Assembly: GCA_944412445.1 (NCBI GenBank)
Contig: CALYBJ010000010.1
Coordinates: 1 to 64,000, forward strand
DNA from: an uncultured Clostridia bacterium
Lineage (GTDB): Bacteria; Bacillota; Clostridia; Oscillospirales; Acutalibacteraceae
Reading direction: 5' to 3'
Length of the DNA stretch: 64,000 nt
Positions 35,611 to 43,678 of this stretch are shown here, in pieces (the stretch's first letter is position 1; each line of letters begins with the position of its first letter). A model generated the notes under the pieces. That model was not told the DNA's origin, searched no databases, and saw only the letters and a program-made list of their open reading frames with translations. Position numbers and translations under genes: made by a program.

Positions 35611-35876
35611 AGCTTATGGCTTAATGAATAATGCTATAAATCGCTGACGGAGAAGGCTGAAAGCATAAGCTTTCAAAGAGAGTTTCTTATTTGCTGAAAA
35701 AGAAACAAAGCGTCCTTTCAGTTACCGCTCCCGAGAGTTGCCGAAAAGCTTATGCACAAGGCATACCGGCTAAGCACCGTTAAAGGCTTTTTAAGTGACG
35801 GAATTTTTTATTCCGTAATTTGGGTGGAACCGTGGAGTACAGCACTTCATCCCATTTGGGGATGGAGTGTTTTTTA
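35611..35876 (+). promoter_or_regulatory. T-box riboswitch, threonine specific
   Basis: The leader has the conserved T-box sequence TTTGGGTGGAACCGTGG (35819-35835) and, right after it, a terminator stem CACTTCATCCC/GGGATGGAGTG (35843-35853/35859-35869) followed by T's. In stem I, CTGAAAG (35657-35663) pairs with CTTTCAG (35715-35721), and directly 3' of that helix is TTACCG, placing the Thr codon ACC (35724-35726) in the specifier loop. Uncharged tRNA-Thr should pair there and at the T-box, favouring the antiterminator and thrS expression. Confidence 0.95.
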
Positions 35877-35906
35877 TATTTAATTTAACTTACGGAGGTA
35901 ATTTAT

Positions 35907-37850
35907 ATGATAAAAATTTCTCTTAAAGACGGCGTTGTTAAGGAATACGAAAACGGCGTAACGGCTCTTGAGATTGCGAAATCTCTGGGCGCGGGACTTT
36001 ACAAAGCCGCCTGCGTTTGCAGAATAAACGGCGAAGTAAAGGATTTAAGAACTCCCATAAACGAGGACAGCGCCGTTGAGATTCTCACTTTCGAGGACGA
36101 CGAGGGCAAAAAAGCTTTCAGGCATACTGCTTCCCATATTCTGGCGCAAGCTGTTAAAAGACTTTTCCCCGGTGCCAAGCTGGCAATAGGACCGGCTATC
36201 GACAACGGCTTTTACTATGACTTTGACATAGATCAACCCTTCACCTTTGAAGACCTTGAAAAAATCGAAGGTGAAATGAAAAAAATCGTCAAGGAGGCTC
36301 TTCCCCTTGAAAGATTTGAGCTTGCTCCCGACGAAGCAATCAGCATGATGAAAGAAAAAGACGAGCCTTACAAGGTGGAGCTTATTCAGGAGCACGCAGG
36401 AAAAGGCGAAAATATTTCCTTCTTTAAACAGGGAGAATTTACGGAGCTTTGCGCCGGACCTCATATTCCCGACACAGGCAGAGTAAAAGCCTTTAAGCTT
36501 ACCTCCTGCACGGGAGCTTACTGGCGCGGCGACTCAAACAAAAAGATGCTTCAGCGTATTTACGGAACGGCATTTACAAAGGCGTCGGAACTTGAAGCTC
36601 ATCTTACAATGCTTGAAGAGGCAAAGAAGAGAGACCACAACAAGCTGGGCAGAGAGCTTGAATATTTCACAACATCCGACCTTATCGGTCAGGGACTGCC
36701 CATACTTCTCCCCAAGGGAGCAAGAGTTATACAGCTTCTCCAGAGATTCGTAGAGGACGAGGAGCAGAGAAGAGGCTGGCTTCTTACGAAAACTCCCTAC
36801 ATGGCGAAAAGCGACCTTTACAAGCTTTCCGGACACTGGGATCACTACAAGGACGGAATGTTCGTTTTAGGTGACGAAGAAAAGGACGACGAGGTATTCG
36901 CTCTCCGTCCCATGACCTGCCCCTTCCAGTATCAGGCTTACCTTAACAGGGCGAGATCTTACAAAGACCTGCCTCTCCGCTACAACGAAACCTCAACTCT
37001 TTTCAGAAACGAGGCTTCCGGCGAAATGCACGGACTTATCCGTGTTCGTCAGTTTACAATTTCCGAGGGACATCTTATGTGTCTTCCGGAACAGCTTGAA
37101 CAGGAGTTTAAAAACTGCCTTGAGCTTGCCATGTACTGTCTTAAAACTCTGGGGCTTTACGAGGATGTTTCCTACCGTTTCTCCCAGTGGGATCCCAACG
37201 ACAAGGAAAAATATATAGGCACCGCTGAGCAGTGGGACGAAGCTCAGAACACAATGAAAACCATTCTTGACGACTTAGGCGTTGAGTATAAAATCGGTAT
37301 CGGCGAAGCCGCGTTCTACGGACCTAAGCTTGACATTCAGATAAAGAACGTTTACGGCAAAGAGGATACTCTTATTACAATTCAGATTGACCAGATGCTG
37401 GCTGAAAAATTCGGAATGGAATATACAGACCGTGACGGCTCAAAGAAAAACCCCTATATTATCCACAGAACCTCAATCGGCTGCTATGAGAGAACTCTCG
37501 CCCTTCTTATTGAAAAATACGCAGGAGCATTTCCTCTCTGGCTTGCTCCCGAGCAGGTCAGAATCCTTCCCATCGCCGACAGGCATTTTGAATACGCAAA
37601 CAGCGTAAAGGACAGACTTGAAAAGCTGGGCATGAGAGTTACCGTTGACAGCAGAAGCGAGAAAACAGGCTACAAGATAAGAGCAGCACAAATGGAAAAA
37701 ATCCCTTATATGCTTGTTGTAGGCGATAAGGAACAGGAAGAAAACACTCTTTCCGTAAGAAAGAGAGGAGAAGGAGATCTGGGAGCGAAATCCGTTGACG
37801 AATTTATCTCTTCAGCGCTTCTTGACATTGCAGAAAGAAAAATCTGGTAA
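35907..37850 (+). CDS. thrS: threonyl-tRNA synthetase
   Basis: This 647-residue class II synthetase charges tRNA-Thr. It has an N-terminal TGS domain (residues 1-62), the editing/SAD domain with RHTASHILAQAVKRLFP and LCAGPHIPDTG, a class II catalytic core with PMTCPFQYQAYLNRARSYKD and RVRQFTISEGHLMC, motif 3 in IHRTSIGCYERTLALL, and a C-terminal anticodon-binding domain. Full length. GGAGG precedes the ATG. Expression is controlled by the T-box upstream. Confidence 0.98.
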   Translation: MIKISLKDGVVKEYENGVTALEIAKSLGAGLYKAACVCRINGEVKDLRTPINEDSAVEILTFEDDEGKKAFRHTASHILAQAVKRLFPGAKLAIGPAIDNGFYYDFDIDQPFTFEDLEKIEGEMKKIVKEALPLERFELAPDEAISMMKEKDEPYKVELIQEHAGKGENISFFKQGEFTELCAGPHIPDTGRVKAFKLTSCTGAYWRGDSNKKMLQRIYGTAFTKASELEAHLTMLEEAKKRDHNKLGRELEYFTTSDLIGQGLPILLPKGARVIQLLQRFVEDEEQRRGWLLTKTPYMAKSDLYKLSGHWDHYKDGMFVLGDEEKDDEVFALRPMTCPFQYQAYLNRARSYKDLPLRYNETSTLFRNEASGEMHGLIRVRQFTISEGHLMCLPEQLEQEFKNCLELAMYCLKTLGLYEDVSYRFSQWDPNDKEKYIGTAEQWDEAQNTMKTILDDLGVEYKIGIGEAAFYGPKLDIQIKNVYGKEDTLITIQIDQMLAEKFGMEYTDRDGSKKNPYIIHRTSIGCYERTLALLIEKYAGAFPLWLAPEQVRILPIADRHFEYANSVKDRLEKLGMRVTVDSRSEKTGYKIRAAQMEKIPYMLVVGDKEQEENTLSVRKRGEGDLGAKSVDEFISSALLDIAERKIW

Positions 37851-37868
37851 GATTAAGGAGGCTTTTCC

Positions 37869-39035
37869 ATGGCGGATAAACTCAGATACGGTATAATCGG
37901 CATAGGCAACATGGGAACGGCTCACATTAAGCTTTACAACGAGGGAAAAATAAAAGAAATGGTTCTGACGGCTGTCTGCGACATCGTTCCGGAAAGACTG
38001 GAGGCTGCCCTTAAGCTGGCTCCCGGCGCAAAAGGCTTTCAGGACGCCTCGGAGCTTATAAACAGCGGACTTGTGGACGCCGTTCTTATAGCAACTCCTC
38101 ACTATTCTCACCCGTCCCTTTCCGTGGAAGCTCTTAAAGGGGGACTTCACGTGCTTTGCGAAAAGCCCGCAGGCGTTTACACGAAAAATGTAAGAGAGCT
38201 TATTGAATACGCAAAAACTCAGGACAAAACCTACGCCATTATGTATAATCAGCGGACAAACTGCGTTTACAGAAAGGTAAAGGAGCTTGTTAACAGCGGC
38301 ATTTACGGTGAAATAAGGCGTGTAAACTGGATAATTACAAACTGGTTCAGAGGTCAGCAGTATTACGATTCCGGCGGCTGGAGAGCTACCTGGGAGGGTG
38401 AAGGCGGCGGAGTTTTAATGAATCAGGCGCCTCACAACCTTGACCTTTGGCAGTGGATATGCGGTATGCCGGAAAAAATAACCGCCTTTTGCCGCAACGG
38501 AAAGTGGCACGACATAGAGGTTGAGGACGATGTTACAATATACGCCGAATATCCAAACGGAGCCACGGGAGTATTTATTTCTTCAACAGGTGACTGCCCC
38601 GGTGACAACAGGTTTGAAATAACCCTTGACAGAGCCAGGATAATCTGCACCGCTGACAATATTGAAGTTTACGAGCTTGAGGACTCCGTTTCCCATTACA
38701 CATACACCGCAAAGGACGGCTTCAGCGCACCCAAGGGCAAAACCGTTCAGGTCGAAACAGACGGGGAAAATCAGCAGCACGCCGGTGTTACAAACGCTTT
38801 CGCAGCTCATATTCTTCACGGAGAGCCTTTGACTGCTCCCGGCGAAGAAGGCATAAACGGTCTTACAATCTGCAACGCCGCTTACCTTTCCTCCTGGCTG
38901 GGCAAGACAATAACCCTGCCTCTTGACGAGGATTTGTATCTCCATGAGCTTAACAAAAGAAGAAAAACCTCTAAGGCAAAAAAGGAAACAGCGCATACAG
39001 TGGCTTCCGATATGTCCTACTCCTTCGGAAAATAA
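37869..39035 (+). CDS. Gfo/Idh/MocA family oxidoreductase
   Basis: This 388-residue NAD(P)-dependent dehydrogenase has a Rossmann start YGIIGIGNMGTAHIKLY and the family catalytic lysine in VLCEKPAGVYT near residue 98, followed by the characteristic QRTNCVYRKVKELVNSG. The middle part GGWRATWEGEGGGVLMNQ contains the substrate-site region, and HNLDLWQWICG carries the conserved His-Asp. The sugar substrate cannot be deduced. AAGGAGG precedes the ATG, and the gene lies 18 bases after thrS, so read-through from the T-box transcript is possible. Confidence 0.93.
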   Translation: MADKLRYGIIGIGNMGTAHIKLYNEGKIKEMVLTAVCDIVPERLEAALKLAPGAKGFQDASELINSGLVDAVLIATPHYSHPSLSVEALKGGLHVLCEKPAGVYTKNVRELIEYAKTQDKTYAIMYNQRTNCVYRKVKELVNSGIYGEIRRVNWIITNWFRGQQYYDSGGWRATWEGEGGGVLMNQAPHNLDLWQWICGMPEKITAFCRNGKWHDIEVEDDVTIYAEYPNGATGVFISSTGDCPGDNRFEITLDRARIICTADNIEVYELEDSVSHYTYTAKDGFSAPKGKTVQVETDGENQQHAGVTNAFAAHILHGEPLTAPGEEGINGLTICNAAYLSSWLGKTITLPLDEDLYLHELNKRRKTSKAKKETAHTVASDMSYSFGK

Positions 39036-39050
39036 CATATTAAAGCAATA

Positions 39051-39083
39051 AAAGCAGACGGTATAAAGCCGCCTGCTTTTTAA
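39051..39083 (+). terminator. terminator of the thrS-oxidoreductase transcript
   Basis: AAAGCAGACGG pairs with CCGCCTGCTTT (39051-39061/39069-39079, one mismatch), followed by T's. Confidence 0.8.
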
Positions 39084-39122
39084 TATATATAAGAGTATAA
39101 AAATGTTATTTACGGTGATAAT

Positions 39123-39665
39123 ATGAAAAAAATAATCTCATTAATTCTGACAGCTTCGGTATTCCTTATGCTTGCCGGCTGCACTCAGGAGGCAAGGCCG
39201 GATTATGAATATCTGTCGGCGCAGCTTTCGGAGATAAACGAAAAATACGGCTTTGAATATTTTGATATGTTTATTTATGAAGACGCCTGTCAGGTATATT
39301 TAAGCCTTGAAGCGGAGGACGATGTTCTGCTGTCCTTTCACACTGACGAAAACGGAAGCATTTCCGACATTACAGCAACGGCATACGGAAAAACTACCTC
39401 CGACGACAGAAAAAAAGCCGCCTACATGGATTTTGTTCAGAATCTTATAGGTGTTTTCTGCAATCTCTCAAATGAGGACAGAAACGGGGTAAACGAAAAT
39501 TTAAGCTACGACAGCATAGATAAATATTTTACCGATTTATACGAAACATATACCTGCGGACGGTACAATTTTATTTTTTCTTCAAATTCGGAATTTATTT
39601 ATACTTACTGCCGGTACTTTGAGGCAATGGAGAATCCGACAGGCCCGGTAAATGATACGGAATAA
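39123..39665 (+). CDS. lipoprotein of unknown function
   Basis: This 180-residue protein has a lipoprotein signal peptide ending in the lipobox LMLAGC (Cys about residue 20), so it should be anchored outside the membrane. The mature part is acidic and rich in Tyr and Phe, with no motif I recognise. GGTGATA lies before the ATG. It is transcribed alone between an upstream terminator and a convergent cohesin gene. Confidence 0.75.
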   Translation: MKKIISLILTASVFLMLAGCTQEARPDYEYLSAQLSEINEKYGFEYFDMFIYEDACQVYLSLEAEDDVLLSFHTDENGSISDITATAYGKTTSDDRKKAAYMDFVQNLIGVFCNLSNEDRNGVNENLSYDSIDKYFTDLYETYTCGRYNFIFSSNSEFIYTYCRYFEAMENPTGPVNDTE

Positions 39666-39680
39666 TTTTTAATCAGGCAA

Positions 39681-39719
39681 TGAAAAAGTTAAAGGGATTG
39701 ACGCCGAACGCCAATCCCT
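39681..39719 (-). terminator. probable terminator of the cohesin gene
   Basis: AGGGATTG (39719-39712 on the minus strand) pairs with CAATCCCT (39700-39693), and the minus strand then has a modest T-rich tail. Confidence 0.5.
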
Positions 39720-39773
39720 AAAAACTTAATTTGCAATTAAATGCCAAGCTTACGCTTGCTCTAAAGAATTATA

Positions 39774-40397
39774 TTATTCTTCGTCCTTTTTTCTTGTTGC
39801 TACGAATGCAACAGCTGCGATAGCCATTACGCCAGCGATAGCAGCGATTCCTGCTTCACCTGTCTGGGGGATCTTATCCTGATCTCCGCCGTTCTGGTTG
39901 TCATTGTTGCCGTTGTTGTCGTCATCAGGAGCCTCTGTGGGAGCTTCTGCACCGGTAACTGTAAGAGTAACATCAGCAGGCTGCTCAGCGCCGTCCCATG
40001 AGTTATAAGTTAATGTAACATCAGAAGAACCGGCCTTAAGAACCTTGAAAGTAAGTGTGCAAATGTCTGAATCAGCTGTAGCAGCCTCAACAAATGCGAA
40101 TGAGAATGTTACCATTCCGGCTTCGGGGTTGCCGCCGACTGCTAATGAGAAAGAAGCACCGGCTGCCTGTTCAACGCTTACATACTCAAGAGCTGTAGCA
40201 TCATAGTTGAACTGAAGGTCAGCACTCTCTAAGCCTGCAATATCCTTACCGGATACTGTGATTGTAACTGTCTCGCCAACGATAGCGTCTGTAGCTGTCA
40301 TTGTAACTGCGGGTGTTGCTGCAAAAGCTGTAAGAGCAAGAGCTGCAACCATTACAAGTGCAACTGCACTTGCGAGCATTTTCTTTGCAAGTTTCAT
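39774..40397 (-). CDS. cell-wall-anchored cohesin-domain protein (sortase substrate)
   Basis: This 207-residue protein has a signal peptide (MKLAKKMLASAVALVMVAAL...), a single cohesin-like beta-sandwich domain (about residues 28-150: AIVGETVTITVSGKDIAGL, ADLQFNYDATALEYVSV, CTLTFKVLKAGSSDVTLT), an Asn/Asp/Gly-rich linker, and a C-terminal sorting signal IPQTGEAG followed by a hydrophobic helix and RKKDEE. The LPXTG variant IPQTG suggests sortase attachment to the wall. Cohesins bind dockerins in cellulosome-type complexes; a dockerin protein is at 56081. Its near-consensus promoter suggests strong expression. Confidence 0.85.
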   Translation of the reverse strand: MKLAKKMLASAVALVMVAALALTAFAATPAVTMTATDAIVGETVTITVSGKDIAGLESADLQFNYDATALEYVSVEQAAGASFSLAVGGNPEAGMVTFSFAFVEAATADSDICTLTFKVLKAGSSDVTLTYNSWDGAEQPADVTLTVTGAEAPTEAPDDDNNGNNDNQNGGDQDKIPQTGEAGIAAIAGVMAIAAVAFVATRKKDEE

Positions 40398-40493
40398 TTT
40401 TAGAACCTTCCTTTAAAAAATTTTTCTATATAAAGAGCTTTTTTGCTCAATATACCATAAAAAAACGCGGCTATTTCTCAATAACACAGTCAT

Positions 40494-40522
40494 ATTATAT
40501 ACTATGGTTTTTAAGAAGTCAA
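40494..40522 (-). promoter_or_regulatory. strong promoter of the cohesin gene
   Basis: On the minus strand TTGACT (40522-40517) and TATAAT (40499-40494) are 17 bases apart. The rest of the 332-base gap between the cohesin and proC genes (40398-40729) shows a ~90-base leader with AAGGAAGG before the start, and nothing else I can assign. Confidence 0.9.
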
Positions 40523-40729
40523 GCAAAAATATAAAAAACTTTAACCAAAAACCGCCATTTTCCAAACAATACATTCGGCAGGTTTGACAAGTTACAAGTA
40601 TTTTATTATAATTTTTCCGTTTTGTCAATAGTTTTTATATAATCGTAAATTTTATCTTTTTATGCCTTTTCAACTGAAATCAGACCTTTCAGGAAAAATT
40701 ATTTTATTTTTTTCCGTTTTTCCGTTTTT

Positions 40730-41542
40730 TCAGCTGCCCTCTGACAGCTTTATATCCTTTAAATATGACTTGTGAAACGCTTTTTTGACTGTTTCCTCAA
40801 GGTTATCCTCTCTGAGAGAAGTTACTCCTTCGATTGTAGTTCCTCCGGGAGAGCAGACCTTTTTAATCCAGTCTTCAATATCACCTTTGCACTCCTTTAA
40901 AAGCTTTGCGCTGCCCAGCACCGCCTGAACCGCAACCTCTGCCGCTGTTTCGCTGTCAAGCCCGTCTGCCTCTCCGGCTTTCGCAAGGGAATTTATAAAC
41001 ATAAAGACATAAGCGGGAACACAGCCTCCGAGAACTCCGAAAACCGAAAACAGGCTTTCCTCAAGAAGCTTCGCCTCTCCGTAGGAGGAACAGATTTTCC
41101 CGATTATCTCCCTGTGCTCATGGTTTCCTTTGCTGTTTACGGTGTAGGCTGACACTGCCTCTCCTACTTCTGCGTTAAGATTGGGAAAAATTCTTCCCAC
41201 GGGGCCGTTATAACCGGCGGCGGAAGCTATATATTCCGTGGTTTTTCCGGCGGCTATGGACACAAGAAGAGGCTTGTTTTCATTCAGCGCTCCGGATATT
41301 TTCGGAAGAAGCTCCGGGAAAGTCTGAGGCTTTGTGCAGAGCATTACAACATCGCAGTTCCCTGCTATATAAACTTCATCAGGAGCTTCCTTTATTCCCG
41401 TTTTTTTACAAAATTCACTAAGCTTCTCCCTGTTTATATCATAAACATAAATATTATTTTTATCAAAAACATTTTTTTCTGCGGTATTTCTTATAATTGG
41501 CTGAGCCATGTTTCCGCAGCCTATAAAGCCGATTGTTTTCAT
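40730..41542 (-). CDS. proC: pyrroline-5-carboxylate reductase
   Basis: This 270-residue enzyme makes proline from pyrroline-5-carboxylate with NAD(P)H. It starts with the nucleotide-binding GFIGCGNMAQPIIRN, continues with the family's VMLCTKPQTFPELL and LVSIAAGKTTEYI, and ends with the signature VCSPGGTTIEGVTSLRE. The length is typical. It is transcribed from a promoter facing away from coaX. Confidence 0.95.
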   Translation of the reverse strand: MKTIGFIGCGNMAQPIIRNTAEKNVFDKNNIYVYDINREKLSEFCKKTGIKEAPDEVYIAGNCDVVMLCTKPQTFPELLPKISGALNENKPLLVSIAAGKTTEYIASAAGYNGPVGRIFPNLNAEVGEAVSAYTVNSKGNHEHREIIGKICSSYGEAKLLEESLFSVFGVLGGCVPAYVFMFINSLAKAGEADGLDSETAAEVAVQAVLGSAKLLKECKGDIEDWIKKVCSPGGTTIEGVTSLREDNLEETVKKAFHKSYLKDIKLSEGS

Positions 41543-41575
41543 TTTTAACCATTTCCTTTAATTGTATTTGTTTAG

Positions 41576-41603
41576 ATTGTAGCACATTTTTTTACATTTT
41601 CAA
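41576..41603 (-). promoter_or_regulatory. promoter of proC
   Basis: TTGAAA (41603-41598) and an extended TGCTACAAT (-10 at 41581-41576) are 16 bases apart on the minus strand. Confidence 0.7.
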
Positions 41604-41626
41604 TACATATCTGTTTATTTATGAGG

Positions 41627-41655
41627 TTGCGGAAAATTTTTTCGACTGTTATAAT
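41627..41655 (+). promoter_or_regulatory. promoter of coaX
   Basis: TTGCGG (41627-41632) and extended TGTTATAAT (-10 at 41650-41655) with a 17-base spacer lie upstream of coaX, divergent to the proC promoter. Confidence 0.75.
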
Positions 41656-41703
41656 GTAATTATTAAATATTTATTTTACTTATATTTTCTGCAAGGAGGA
41701 AAC

Positions 41704-42474
41704 ATGATATTAGCTGTCGATATAGGCAATACCAATATTACATTCGGACTGTACGATGACGACGCTCTTATGTTTGTTTCGCGAATAGCTACCGACAGGG
41801 CAAGAACGCCCGATCAGTACGCCGTTGAGCTTTCACTTATAATCAGGCTTCACGGCGGCGATCCCTTAAAGCTCTCCCATTCAATCATAAGCTCGGTAGT
41901 TCCGGAGCTGACCGATGTAATAATGACTGCCGTTTCATATTTAACGGGGAAGGCTCCCCTTGTTATCGGTCCCGGAATCAAAACAGGACTTAACATTCTT
42001 ATTGACAATCCGGCTCAGCTGGGTGCGGACCTTGTGGCGGGAGCCGTAGGAGCCATTGAAAAATATCCTCTTCCCTGTCTTGTGCTTGACATGGGCACCG
42101 CTACGAAAATAAGCGTTATTGACTCAAAGGGAAGTTACAGAGGCTGCACCATTTCCGCAGGGATAAAAATTTCCCTTGACGCTTTGTCCTCAGGAGCATC
42201 CCAGCTTCCCAGCATCCCGTTAAACGCTCCGAAAAGCGCCATAGGAACAAACACCGTTTCAAGTATGCAGTCGGGTACGATTTTAGGCGCCGCCGCAATG
42301 ATAGAAGGTCTTTGCGCAAGGCTTGAGAAGGCTTTGGGCGAAAAGGTCAGAACAATTGTGGCTACGGGAGGCATTGCAGGCTTTATAATCAAGCACTGCA
42401 ATATGGACGCCGTTTATGATCCCGACCTTATTCTGGATGGACTCCGTTTTATTTATAAAAAAAATACATATTAA
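41704..42474 (+). CDS. coaX: type III pantothenate kinase
   Basis: CoaX phosphorylates pantothenate in the first step of coenzyme A synthesis. This 256-residue copy has the N-terminal ATP-site motif LAVDIGNTNITFGLY, the central LGADLVAGAVGA and LVLDMGTATKISVID, and GTILGAAAMIEGLC. The ATG at 41704 has AAGGAGG 7 bases upstream; the longer frame from 41533 is not supported. The ECF S component that follows (103 bases after) is probably a vitamin importer and fits a pantothenate role. Confidence 0.95.
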   Translation: MILAVDIGNTNITFGLYDDDALMFVSRIATDRARTPDQYAVELSLIIRLHGGDPLKLSHSIISSVVPELTDVIMTAVSYLTGKAPLVIGPGIKTGLNILIDNPAQLGADLVAGAVGAIEKYPLPCLVLDMGTATKISVIDSKGSYRGCTISAGIKISLDALSSGASQLPSIPLNAPKSAIGTNTVSSMQSGTILGAAAMIEGLCARLEKALGEKVRTIVATGGIAGFIIKHCNMDAVYDPDLILDGLRFIYKKNTY

Positions 42475-42577
42475 TAACTTATTTATTGCATATAATATTT
42501 ATACATTTTAATATTTGCGGCACAATATTCAATATGCGTTGTATTCCTCAGGAAACAACAGCAAGGAGGAAAATAAA

Positions 42578-43234
42578 ATGTCAGCAAAAAAAACAAAAAA
42601 TCAGCAGATTTTATTTTTATGTCAGTTTGCTCTGCTTCTGGCAATTGAAATAATTGTCTGCTTTACACCTCTGGGAACGCTTCCCTCTCTTGGTATGCTC
42701 AGCGCTACTCTTTCCCATGTGCCGGTAATTATTGCAGCCGTTGTTCTGGGCATGAAAGCAGGAGCCCTTATGGGACTTGTATTCGGAACGTGCAGCTTTA
42801 TCTACTGGACCTTCGTGGCACCCGGAGCTTTTTCATTCCTTTACACGCCCTTTTATACCTTAGGTGAGTTTCAGGGAAATTTCGGAAGCCTTCTTATATG
42901 CTTCGTTCCCCGTATTCTTATAGGAGTAGTTACGGTTCTGGTTATGAAAGGCCTTATGAAAATAATCAAAAACGAGTTTGCCGCCGCAGCAGCAGCGGGA
43001 CTTTTCGGCACTCTCACAAACACTTTCCTTGTTCTTTTGGGAATTTACATTTTCTTCGGACAGGAGTACTACTCAATGGCTGTAACCGACTCATCTCAGA
43101 CACTTTTGGCGTTTTTGGGACTTGTAGTACTTACAAACGGCCTGCCGGAAGCCGCCATAGGAGCAGCCGCCGCGTCGGCAATAGGCGTACCCGTAAAAAA
43201 AGCCGTTTCCAAAAGATACATGAACGTTTCATAA
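42578..43234 (+). CDS. ECF transporter S component, probably for pantothenate
   Basis: This 218-residue protein has six hydrophobic segments and the S-component features SHVPVIIAAVVLGMKAGALM and GLVFGTCSFIYW. AAGGAGG lies 8 bases before the ATG at 42578. Its place next to coaX suggests pantothenate, by analogy with the PanT-type S components. This is a context-based inference, as motif-level substrate assignment is not possible. The energising EcfAA'T module must lie elsewhere. Confidence 0.8.
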   Translation: MSAKKTKNQQILFLCQFALLLAIEIIVCFTPLGTLPSLGMLSATLSHVPVIIAAVVLGMKAGALMGLVFGTCSFIYWTFVAPGAFSFLYTPFYTLGEFQGNFGSLLICFVPRILIGVVTVLVMKGLMKIIKNEFAAAAAAGLFGTLTNTFLVLLGIYIFFGQEYYSMAVTDSSQTLLAFLGLVVLTNGLPEAAIGAAAASAIGVPVKKAVSKRYMNVS

Positions 43235-43450
43235 AACAGTCTGCCTTTTTGTTAAAAATTTAGCAAACACTTTTGATTTATTTCATCAAACCGCAAATTC
43301 AGAAAAGTATAAATTATTATAAATTATTTTTAAATGATTTTTCAGCCGTCATATTGTGCCGGCTGATTTTTTTGATTCTTTTTGCCGTTTTGCACATTTC
43401 CATGGGTTTACGGACGCCTATTTTTCTACACAAAAAAGCCTCTTTTTTCC
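43235..43450. other. intergenic region without a gene
   Basis: The first 215 bases of the 444-base gap after the ECF S gene hold AT-rich sequence only. A 76-codon frame from 43273 has no ribosome binding site and no similarity that I recognise. Confidence 0.5.
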
Positions 43451-43478
43451 TTGCAATTCCCTTGGATTCGGGTATAAT
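43451..43478 (+). promoter_or_regulatory. promoter of the decarboxylase operon
   Basis: TTGCAA (43451-43456) and a perfect TATAAT (43473-43478) are 16 bases apart, giving a leader of about 195 bases. Confidence 0.75.
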
Positions 43479-43505
43479 TTATAATGGGTTGAATTTGAAA
43501 TAGTT

Positions 43506-43535
43506 TTAACTGTCTTTTAACACAGTTAATTTTTT
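43506..43535 (+). promoter_or_regulatory. terminator-like hairpin in the decarboxylase leader
   Basis: TTAACTGT (43506-43513) and ACAGTTAA (43522-43529) form an 8-bp AT-rich stem followed by TTTTTT. A nearby TTAACAG (43534-43540) could pair with the left arm instead. Early attenuation is possible, but the stem is weak. Confidence 0.4.
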
Positions 43536-43678
43536 AACAGTTTATAAAATCCTGCCCTGATTCCGTTTCCCGTTGTCTGAAGACCTGAACAGGCTCCGGA
43601 TAACATTCCGGGAAAGTCTGCGGCAGATACAGTTCAAACAGTTTAAAAAACCACATTTTAATATAGGAGGTATGCAAA

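Noticed and set aside
43273..43503. 76-codon plus-strand frame in the gap before the oadA operon
   Set aside because: No ribosome binding site, low-complexity composition, and it overlaps the predicted promoter of the operon.
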